A DNA stretch of 64,000 nt from Beroe forskalii (lineage: Eukaryota; Ctenophora; Nuda; Beroida; Beroidae), in NCBI GenBank assembly GCA_011033025.1, contig WFMF01000684.1, forward strand, positions 1 to 64,000, in the 5' to 3' direction. This document shows, piece by piece, positions 48,101 through 60,100 of this stretch. The notes under the pieces are model-generated. The model was not told where the DNA came from, ran no database searches, and saw only the letters and a program-made list of their open reading frames with translations. Each line of letters begins with the position of its first letter. Position 1 is the stretch's first letter. A program made the translations under genes and the position numbers.

Positions 48101-51100
48101 ATATACATATAGATTTTTGCGCTATTGCATTTTCATAAATTTGTGGATTCGTCGACGAGAGGAATTTCTATAGAAAGCTGGTGGTAGTAAATCGGCCAAA
48201 AAATTAATATCGGCAGCAAAAACCTCTTCGACAGTTCCTTCAAACGCATCCACATCACTCAACAACTCTTGTAATCGCTTCTTTTCGTCTTCTGTCATTG
48301 CTATCACTGCTGACGCATCCGTGGCCAACTCCTTATTCCTGCAAGGATAAGGCGTTCTTTAGAATATTGTTGGACTTTTCAGAACTCTTTATTCGTTTAT
48401 TGATGTACCGATAACTTATTTTGAACTTTGTTGAATTTTTCACAACTCCTTACTTTAATTTCTTAGGATCTTAGCAACCACCAGCAATACCTAGCAATGA
48501 AGTTCTTATTGTTCCTCTTGTGCTTGTCCTCCCTTCTTGAGAAGCATGAGGATTGTTTTGATTGACTCCTGGTTTTGCCACGCGCTGTAGGGGGCTGAGA
48601 TCCAGGCTTACCACCCCTTGACTTGGGGTCATGGGACTTCTTATCTGCTGATTTCTTATCTTTGGGGTCACGTGTAGCCGAGCTTTTGGTCGTCATGGAA
48701 ACATTGCTACTGATAGGGGGAAGGGAACAGGAATCGTCGTCATCACCGTCAATTTGAGTGGTGAAAATGGGCGTCACGTCGCTTTTCAGATCGGTCACCG
48801 ATGTCAAATCACCTTCACCTGAGTAATGGCGAGCTCATCACATTGGAAGGAAGATGGAAGTAAAATACCGCAACGAAATTAGAGATTAATTATGACTTTA
48901 AACGTCCAGATATAATCCAATAATTCATATCTTAAGTTTCAAAATCTTGAAGTAAGTAACAGTTTTTCTCAAGTTCAACGATTTTCCTTATCACAACGCG
49001 ATGTTCGAGCACTTACCGTATTCTTTAACTTCCTGGGGTTCCAGAAGTTGGGAACCTGAGTTGTACAGAAGTATCTGTTTGTTCATTATTTCTCTTTGAC
49101 GCTTCACCTAAAGGAAGGGACGTTATACTCAGCTAATCGTGTGTACACGGTTATTAAGTTATTAAGCTGATTACATCATTGGTGTAGCGTAATCTATTAC
49201 GTTGATGACGTTGAACGGCCTATTCTTGGGGCGCGGGGCTTAATGAGTAATAATTTGTAACATTGAAATAAAATCCATTTCATACGTTCAACGGCAGTTT
49301 CTTAATATACCACATCTTTTTAAGCGACATCAGCAGTTAAGTAGCAGTTTTCAAAATCAAAGTCAATTAAACGAAGCATCAACCAACTTCTTTTTCCCTC
49401 TGCATGGCAAGTTTGAGTTTTTCGTCTAACCGCTTCATTTTCTGTGCAGCTTTCCTGACTTTGTTATCGGGATGAAGCGCTAGGAGCTCGTATAGACCCA
49501 TCCTGAGGAGAATTCACCTTCACTTTGATGTTATGAATGCTTTGCTATGGAATGCTTTGCTATAAAATTTATTTTCATCGGTTACAGTGGAGCCATTACG
49601 TAACCATTACTAAACGTTTATTTGGTAACGTATATATGGTATTTTGTAAGAGTTAATATTGGTAACGTTATAATGGTAACGTAATGGCTTAACTGCAACC
49701 GATTAAAATTAACTATAATGTAGTTGCAGCTGTTTCATTGACTTATTAAAATGGGTGTACCTCCCTATAAAGGTGTGAATGAACAATTAGAAGTTATTAG
49801 ATAATACGATAAACAAACGCACACATCATTTTATATATCATCAAAGTATTGATGAGGTTAATTGGATCATTTTAGATAAAAAACACCGAAAATCGAACCT
49901 TTTTTGGGTAGGAAGGGGAGGAGGGAGGGTTTCATCCACTGCACCTTCTTCCATACTCTCTTCTGAAACAGTGAAATATGAAATTAGGTATGAAATATGA
50001 AGTAGGGAGTCGATATCTCAAATGAAGCTATCCAATGAAAAAAAAGGCATACATCAACATGATTGTATGACAGTGCAATGTTGTGCCAATCGAGGCTGTC
50101 ATCAAGACAGTAAGTCAGTAAGGGAGAAAATAAGAAAAAATAGATTCCGATATAGAATTTAGAATACACTGATTCAAATTCTCTAAAAGTACTCGCGTGT
50201 GTTTTGAAAGGGTGATTGTGCGCTATAATTTCGAATTTTTGAGTATTTCTCATATATTTCTCATGAGTATTTTTTATCAACTCAGAATTTAAGAAATATT
50301 TTCACCATATGAGAAGGAGTTTAATAACGTGGTGATGACTACTGAAGTACCTACTGAAAACTTAATGATCATTCACATTGAATCATTAAGAAATTACTCG
50401 AGAAATAATGAGTCATTGTGAATTAACCTTTTTGAACTTGCCGCGAATGATAATCATTGTTTCCTAAGAAGTTCCATTAAAATATCAGCTATCCGATGTT
50501 GTGCTGGTTTACCTATCAATTGATCATACCGGAATTACTGTTACAGTACCTATCTAGTATCTATTGTGTTATTCCCCATTAAATGGGTGTTCGTTTCCAT
50601 TCATTTGCAGGGATATTGCTATTATTCCCATTAACTTCGAGTCGTGAATTTTATTGCTGCGGTCTTACTGCTTTACTGCGTCCCACAAAGCTCAAAAGAC
50701 AGAGGCATAACAATAGGTGATAATATTCATGGTCATAACAGTCAATTCCTTGTTCGTTGTAATCAGTCTTTGACTGTGTGATATTTCGCCAGTTTCTTTC
50801 AAATTTTAGGATCTAGATGTAATTTTATCAAGGGCACCTTAAATTTTTCTTAACAAAGTTTTTGAGCTATTATTGTCAGTTCTTTTCATGATCCCAGAAA
50901 AATCCGTTGACACACATGACCACGTACCTTGTTCGTTGGTTTGCTGCGTGGTAACCGAGCAGTGAGAAGCAGGGCGGTCTCCCTGCTCCTCCACAACTCC
51001 CTGGGTAGAGGGCCCCTCTTGAGCCGGCTCCGGTACACTGGCAGAAGTCTGTGATGTAAGCGTCCTCTCGCGCTCCATGACCAGTCGTTTAAACTCATCT

Positions 51101-54100
51101 GAATATTTGAATAATAAGGACGGGGATTTATTATATCCCGATAATCGAGCATTGTGAATTATTTCATGAATTACGCAGCGTCTGTACATAGAAAAGAATA
51201 GAAAATCTGCTGATTATTAGATTTACTCGTAGAATTTTGAGCTATTTTTACAATTGTAGAGATCCTGATCACGGACGTTTGTACTCTCACCTCAGGGCTC
51301 AGTAAGCTCTACCTTTGTAATTCCTGCCTTAGTAATTCTCACCTCAGTTATTCTCACCTAAGTCAGTCCACCTCAATCAGTCCATCTCTGTAAGCCCACC
51401 TCACAGACCGGTAGCAAGGATTTTTTCGGGTAAGTCCTCCGCCCTATGCAGCGACCAAGCTTAGGCAGGAATTTGGGGCGCAGCCGCCGGGACCATTTTG
51501 AAAAATAAGGGTGTTCTAGACAGTTTTTTATGGCACGCAATTATATTAGTATCAAGTTCCCAGTTTCCTGAAGGGGGCTGCAGCCTCACAGCCCTCCCTG
51601 GCTACGGGACTGTCACCTCAGTAGTTCCTACCTCAGTAGTTCCTACCTCAGAGCGTCCCACCCCAGCAATTCCCACCTCTGTAATTCCCAACTCAGAGCG
51701 TCCCACACCAGCAATTCCCACCTCTGTAATTCCCAACTCAGAGCGTCCCACACCAGCAATTCCCACCTCTGTAATTCCCAACTCAGAGCGTCGCACCCCA
51801 GCAGTTCCCACTTCAGAAATTCCCACCTCAGAGCGTCCCACACCAGCAATTCCAACCTCAGTAGTTCCAACCTCAGTAGTTCCTACCTCAGTAGTTCCAA
51901 CCTCAGTAGTTCCTACCTCAGTAATTCCCACACCAGCAATTCCCACCTCTGTAATTCCCACCTCAGAGCGTCCCACCTCAGCAGTTCCCACCTTCTCACC
52001 TTCATGCTCCGCCTCACTGCCGTCCACCCCGCTATCTTGAGTCAGTTCCCTGTCCAGGGCTGCTAGTGCGTCCTCCACTGCCGCCTTTTGCTCCGTGAGG
52101 TGCTCGGTTATTTCTTCCACTAGCTCACCTGGATAGGGACGGAATATGAAACTACTAGCTAAACATGTACTGTGCTAGCATATTCTGCCCTCTGGAAAGC
52201 TCAGTTTCAGTCTGTTTTGTTGATATTCCACTTGTGGATATGGTTTTGCCATATTAATAGCAAGTGTGTCGCAATATGAGAGAGACTCATCATATCAAAA
52301 ATTCGAGCCCACCCACATAATTGGCAGAGATTGAGCTTTAAACAATATAACTGATACGAGAGGATTGTAATCAGAAGCTTTCGAAAATCTTGTGATTATC
52401 GTCGTCAGCTGAGCGGTGTTTAAATATGAGTGATTGAGTGGTGTCAAGGGAGGGTGAAGGGTGAAGGGTGGGTGGCAGCTGTGACGAGTTTAAATCAAAA
52501 TAAACTTTTTAAAGTTCATTATAAAATTTCATGAGTGAAGTATCCATATTACACAGTATCCATGCTACTCAATATCCATGCTCCACAATATCCATTTGTC
52601 ACAGTAGATTCATGTTCCACAGTAATTTCATTGTACATGTTTCCATTTATGTACTTAGAAAAGTTCCTCTCAAAGCCTCAAATGGATGGCAAACTAAGTT
52701 TTAATCTCTCAGTAGTCAGTACTTGTTTTACATAATACGTTGTTACGTTGTGAGGTTGTAATTAGAATATGTTGATCCTGCGGGGAAAGTTTGATCAAAT
52801 GTTGCCCAGTTGGAATGTTATGCTAATGGGAATACAAATGAGCCAGAGCCTGAATGCCTAATAACTTCGTAACTAGGTTGTAGGTACTCAATCCACTAAA
52901 CGATGCAAAAGTTCTGCTTTTCCTTCAAAAGACAGAACCATGAATTATGGAAATTGCCTTTGTAGCGAGAAGAGAGTAATTTTCACGGAGAGGTATTCAT
53001 TATCCTTCTGTATCATGGGTGGGGTGCATCATTTTGCAATCCTCATTCAAATCTCAACTTCTCAAGCTTATGTCAGTAATATGCAAGTCATAATTTTCCA
53101 TTTTAAATATCATTGACCTTATAAATTATAATATCAAGACTGCTTTTTTCTTTCGTCTTCATTGAGTCATTTTAAGTTCTTACTTCTGAGAATAACCTCT
53201 GAAAATCCTTTGAAATGCTTGTACCGACATGGTGCTCATGTGAGATTATTATCGACTTTATATTACAAGATTTCCACGAGACATTTCCCAAACAGAATTT
53301 TTCACTTTCTCCGAGTATACCCACCGAGTTAAACAGCCCACTAAATCATCCAGTGAGCTATCTTTACACTGCATTATGAAATAAGAATAAGAAAATGATC
53401 ATTAATAAATGCAGTGCAATCCTTTTCAAACGCTATTTTAATAAAGCATATCTGAGTTGCATGGTCACCCTAGCTCGTACTCGCAATGGGGCGAGTATAT
53501 AGAAATGCATGATCGTACGCTCAGCTATAACTAATGACATTACACTGACATCATGCAGCATCCCTTTCGAGCTTCAATGGCTTTATCCTCATTCGCAGAT
53601 CTAAGATCTGCACTGCTGGTCTTAAATACGTTTTAATTTCCTTCTTTCACAAATACACAGAATCTTATATTTGGATATAGACTATATAACCACGCGACTA
53701 GAGGGAGACTTTTGCAATTCGCCACGCGCAGCGTGGTGAATTACAATTAGGCGCGAACGCAGTGAGTGTCTAATTGCTCATATAGTACGAACGCCAGTGA
53801 GTGCTATATGTGAAGATAAAAAGTCTCTCTTTTGGCGCGTGGTTATATAGTATATACACGGCCGATTCGAAGTAAGTTTAATTTGGATAGATTTAGACCC
53901 TAGCAGGACACCTTATGAATTATTTATATTAGTGTTCACATTTGTGCATTGACTTAAGTATTTTGAAGCTTTTTTGAAGAGGCAGCAATCAGCATAAAAA
54001 CATAGATTCCATCAAAACGTTCATTTCCATAAACTTTTGCAAAATCAATGGTACAAACAAATCGAAAAGAGGAAAAGATACAATCACGAAGTGAATATTA

Positions 54101-57100
54101 AAGACACACACATTCTCACATTCTCAAGAATCCATTCACATTTGAGTGATAATTGTACGAGTACAACATAATAAGATAATTGGTAATGTGTAAATCATCA
54201 GCAACAGACCAATACATCGGAATGTGAACACTGAAGGACCGAACAAACAAAGTGTAGCTACAATATCAAAATTGGAGTACGAAAGAACTAGGTACCACTC
54301 ATGGTGTACATCGACATTTGCAATTGCAATTACTCTCAAAAATGTATAGCAGCCACATTCCATTCTATACCTGTGTTACGAGCAGACGTCACGTGACATA
54401 CTTGTCTAACATATTATAACGGTTTGCAAATGTACACAGTAATTGCAATGTGTTGTGTTGATTGGTATTTGGTGTTCGTTTTTGTGCATGTGTACATTTG
54501 CTTAATACAGTAACCGTGTCAGGTAAAACAGGGTAAATGAAGGTAAATAAACACTAAACAGGGTAAATAAACAGGGTAAATAAACAGTGTAAGCATGTTT
54601 AATTAAGTTTTGTAACATTAGGTAATTTAGCGTATCTGAATCCGAATATAAATCTAGAGATGGACTTTCGAAATCTACTGATGGACTTTTGAAATCTACT
54701 GATGGAGTTTCTAGAGAGAGACTTTCGCGCGTGTTTATATAACTCCATCTCTGGTTTCGTAACTCCATCAGTGATGGTTATACGTATGCAGCACGCGCGA
54801 AAACAACACGGCCGTGTATATATTTTATTAAAGCATTAACTGATATTTTCATGGCTTTTAGTATTTTTTAAACCTTTGGACATTGATTTTTTGTTATGGT
54901 GCAAATTGTTATCATAATCTTAAATTTGTGATTAATGTGGTTGAATTCCGAGGGACCAAGTCTTGCTTATTTGATAAATTGCTTACGTCAGAATGCACGC
55001 TGTTACAACAAACGAATATGGTGGAAAGATCACAACAAGAATACTGTTTTTCATTCAAGTGATAGGTGTTCTCGGAGGTAATAAGACTACATTATTATGT
55101 ACCAAACTTTAGATAAGTGTAATTCTGACATGAAGGTGACATGAGAAAAATTAATTCTCCGTATATAATAATTTCTCGCTCGCACTTGTCTATCACCCGC
55201 AACGCGTTGCAGCTAACTTCAGTTTGGTAGACCAAACTGGTGCGCCGTACGAGGGCCCCGCGTACGCGCTGCTCCTCTACAACGGCGGAACGGTTTGCGA
55301 CGACGGATTCAGTGTCGACGCTGCCGCTGTCATCTGTAAAACCATGGGCAGGTTCCCGAGGGGTTGGATGCAAGCTGATGATTGGGCGCCGATACAAGGG
55401 CGATATGTCATAGCACTCGACGATGTGAGGTGTGCCAGTCCGGTTGTGTCCTGGAGTCAGTGCACTTACCGTACAGTAGGTAACAACTGCGGACACACTG
55501 AGGACGTGTTGTTAGCATGTGACTCAGGCAAGTATTATCACTTTATCAGGCAAGTATTATCACTTTATCAAGCAAGTATTGTTATAGATGTTGTAGAGCC
55601 CGGGACCAGGGTGCATTATCCGTGCAAATCTCTGGGCTTAGAAATGATTTTTTAAACTCATTCGTAAATGAAAAACGCCGATATACAACTCCTGCAAACA
55701 ACTTTCGTGAAACAAACTCAACGTATCAAACTCTTGACTTTGTAAATCTTTTACGACTTCGCTGAGGGTTAGTTTTAAATTTAGGGTAGATCAACAGGAC
55801 GTGATCAGTGAACGTTGGGGCTACGGTTTCTAGAATTGTTTGCACGAGTAACATGGTGGTATCCTGTCAGTTTTTCGAAATGGAAGGCGTCTCCCCGCAC
55901 TTCCCCGTGGATTGTAAATATCAGTATAGTAATCGTCATTTAGGTCTTCGGTTAGGAAATCTTTTTTACTTACTTAACCGTAGAGTGGTAAACACAAGAT
56001 TTACAAAATAATTATATGTCATCTCTATTATCTTGTGTCCCCTATTACATGCCTAAATTAAGCTGTTATTAAATGCGGGGTGGTGACCGTACACTGCAAC
56101 TTCAATGGTAAAGGGAAGTCGAGACTTTGTGAGTTGGATAATGAGGAACTCTCAGTGGCTGATCTTGCTATTATTTTCTTATATTGCTATTATTTTCTAT
56201 TTGGCTAGAATTGGACGAATCATAGTGGCTGCCGTCTCCACTTGAGTTTCACAGACTTTATTTTCACAGAAATAACAATTTGATCATAGGTTCTCAGCAT
56301 GACAGTTATGTCCGTTACAATTAGGTCTGATAAGCTGATAGGCTGATAAAGTATTAACATTTGAAATTCAACTGTTTACACTCAGTATGCATTCGTTGTT
56401 CATAGTATTCAGAATGGTATGTATTCAAAATTGAGATGATCGAGGCAAGTTAAAATTTTCTCATTGAGCTCTATAATATTATTCGTTAGGCAGTATCATT
56501 CAAAGACCACCCTCAATCTGTGAGTAATTGTCGTTTTGTATCACTAATTGGAGCGCGCCGCAACCCCTGTTATATTTGCATTCAGGACAGCTAGCTCTCC
56601 TCATTCTCTCATTTTCTATCTCTTTGTGCAGTCACAAATCTGGCATTCACACTGGAGAAATTTTCTTCTTGAGCTTTTCGTGAATATATTTATAAACCAC
56701 CTCAAATTCCAATTCTTCTGCAGCATAACCACAGCATATACTGAATGTTATCAGCTCAATCCACTAGTAAACTAATCACTGGTCCTTGCCCTCATTGTTA
56801 CAGTAGGTACGAGCTCATTAAATTAAACGATTTTCTGATTTAATGAGCATCATGTAGATACTCCACGTCGCTCTGAAAGTCAGCTCAGTTCCTTGTAAAC
56901 GATTTTGTTTATATTTTGTTTTCCTTACCCTGATGCACCTTGGAGATTATCGTTGAGCAATGTTGGACGATTCCTCTAGTCTCTTATAATTTCACAAACA
57001 TCTGAAGCAAATACAGAACGAGCTTCAGATCTTTCAGGGTGCTCATGGGTACATGGGTACAGTTCAAATAATAACATGTGCTCACGTCGTTAAGTTTAGG

Positions 57101-60100
57101 TCAAAACCATTCAACCATAATCACGCAGGAGTAAGATCAGTAAAACAATGCAGTTATTAGCTTCCTTTTTCACCGACACACTCGCTGCTGAATTACGTTA
57201 CTGATCCTTGCCACTCGTGGGTTGCACATAATCATGCTGCGGATGCAACTTGTGAGTCGTGGTGATTGTCGGTGAGATGCATGAAAAAGATCATAGCCCT
57301 CCCTGGCAGGCTTTGGCGACCATGTTCTTGGCGGCATAAGGACACCATTTCACCAAGTTACTGTGTATGAGATACCTATCTAAAAGCAGACAAGCAGCGA
57401 TGTTCAAACTTTCTCCTATTCTTTAAATTTGGTTCAAAAATTAATTCAAAATTTTCACATTTCAAATTTTTAACCTAGATATCCAAACACAAAGGGATTA
57501 ATACTTCTGGTTACATATTATATGCCCCAAAAGCAATCTATTCAAGAGCTGTCTGAGAGTTATCTTACAGTTAAACCAAGTGAAATTATTAATCATTTTA
57601 TTCGCTACGTTTCGCGTCTTCGCTATCTCTAAGGAGACAAGGAATTTCATTGCTGTATAACACCATAATGAATTATTTATAACGAGGTTTTGATAATTCA
57701 AAAGGGCGTCGGAGGAATCCAATCATCAGTGATAACCCCCTCCTTCCAAAGTTCCAAGACATGAAAGGTCAGAGTACGATCTGAATTCTGAACACAATAT
57801 AGCGCCCTCGCACTTTGAGAGTCGCAAAGACAACAATCGAGCCGCTCGAAAGAATCTTCGCAGCGGGTCCAAGAACGAAGGTAACATGCATTACCTAACA
57901 TTTTCAAAACCAAGAGCGGTATTCTTTGCTGTTTGTGGCAGTGGTTGAGAAAGTAGGCTATTATGAAATAAATAGCTGAAATTTAGTGAAGAAGTAATAA
58001 GCGGCAAGCGCTTATTGTTCGAGCGCGTGTCGGCTTTGCCAGAGTGGTTTACAAAGGCCCACACCACCACCAGGCTAATTATGGTATTGATTTTACCTCC
58101 ATAATGACTTAATGATAATATAAAGTTAATGCTCCTACATGACTTCGTAGTTATCAAGCTCGAGAGACTTCATGACCTTTAGGGCATTAGGAGAAATAAC
58201 GATCTTTGTAAAAACCATTCATTATTCCAGCTACCCTTGTAAACAAGTTACTGCTAATGCTTCGAAGCGTTGACAAAATGACAAATGGGTAAATGATCGT
58301 AGGCAATAGGATCGTGCTAACATGGCAGAGGGTTAATATTCACGGTTCACGCAGCCTGAAAGGAAAATATGCATATGCTTACTGTTTAGACCGCAAAGCG
58401 AGTATTTTCATGCGATTACTGAACATTTTCTGTAGATCGTGTGAATCAGAAGGGCTTCTAACGTTCTTTACAGAGTTACAGATGTAGGATTCATCTGCCC
58501 GGAAAAGACTCTACCTTGACCAGGTGTGGGCACAATTCTATGCAGAGCATCAGCAGTCCATGGGTATTTTACTAATGTGCTAATATGCTGTGGGATTGGT
58601 CATTCTTTTAGTTCCTAATCGTCTCATTTCAATTTACTAAAACTTCATTCTTCATAATATAAGTTTTTAAGTTGATAAACTTTAAGGACTGTTTGTTTAC
58701 TGTAATAGCTCTGAGGTAGTCATATTATGCTAATGTGTGGTAGTGTTTATCCATCCACCCATCAATTCAATAAGAGGAATTTTAAAGCATTTGAGGAAAT
58801 TATTTCCTGTCGTATGCACAAACGTTTAGACCTTACTACCTTAGTATTTCGATAAGTATTTTGATTAGATTATAGTTTCAATTGAAGATAAATGCTTCGA
58901 TCTAGTAACTCATTTCTTTTTATTAATTTCAACTCACATCGTTCATCTTTTTGATTTATGTTTGAAAGAGTTTTATCGTGCTATGTTTAATTTTTGATTT
59001 AGATATTCCAAGCTGAGTTCTCTTGTTAACCCAGTTATCTAATTTCCAATAATTATCTTAGAGTTGCAATGAAGATTTTAAAAAGAATACTGCTTTTCAT
59101 TCAAATCATAGCGTTGCTGGAAAGGTGAGATCGCACTCTATTGGGTCATGCTATCAATAATTGAAATCACGATTTATTTCACGTTGTTTTCGCTTGGTTT
59201 CTTTTTCAAGAGGAAACAAAGTTATCCATTCAATTAACTTTCAAATAATTAAACCACAGATTCCGCTCAAACTCAAGTTTTTGCCTTTTTATGTTCCATT
59301 TTCAGGCAGCTTCAGGTTTGTAGACAAATATGGACAACCCACGGATGGAACTGAGTTAGCGCTTCTGCTTTACGGTGGTGGAACAGTGTGTGATGATGAT
59401 TTCGATGACCACGACGCGAACATTATTTGTCAGGCAGCTATGGGACGTCTCTATATTCTGGAAGCATGGGAAACTGCTGAAGAGTGGTCGTCAATACAAA
59501 GCAGATACCAAATAGCAATTGATAATGTGAACTGTGCCAGTGCAGAGAATTGGAGTGAATGCTCGTATATCACGGACCACAATTGCAAACATAACGAGGA
59601 CGTACTATTAAACTGCACCTTGACAGGTTTACGGTGACAGTTCGAACTGCAATTTGTGTTTTTATGTGTGCTCAGCGGAAGTTTCCGCGGCGTCCAGATA
59701 AGTTATTCATTTGTCTAAGTGTTTATATGCCTCGCAAACTTACGCCGCGCACACAAAAGATGGGCACTATGCAGTTCGAACTGCCTCCGCAAGTTGATAG
59801 GAAACGTGAAAATAATTACAGGACATAAAATATTGTGCAACTTACATTCGAATTCTTGTTAAATTGCCAATGTTGAACTGTTGAACAACATTGGGAATAT
59901 ACCTACTATACCTAATAAGAAAGTAAGAATTAATAAATGCACTATTTCTTTATCTAGTACGATCATCAATGTAGCAATTATCAGAGTATTAGGGAAGATC
60001 AACAAACTATGCATCCCCATAATGATTAATGAGCTAGGAGTACGGATGAGTTTTTAAATGACCCCCTTAAACCATACTATAATGACCATAACATAACTCC

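Noticed and set aside
51498..52040. Plus-strand reading frame rich in P-T-S repeats
   Set aside because: It is the reverse strand of the VNTR and of FSIP1 exon 6; it has no splice or start evidence.
57498..58157. Minus-strand reading frames of 71-88 codons near the second SRCR gene
   Set aside because: No splice sites in phase with the FSIP1 model and no recognisable protein. They are probably chance frames in intronic DNA.
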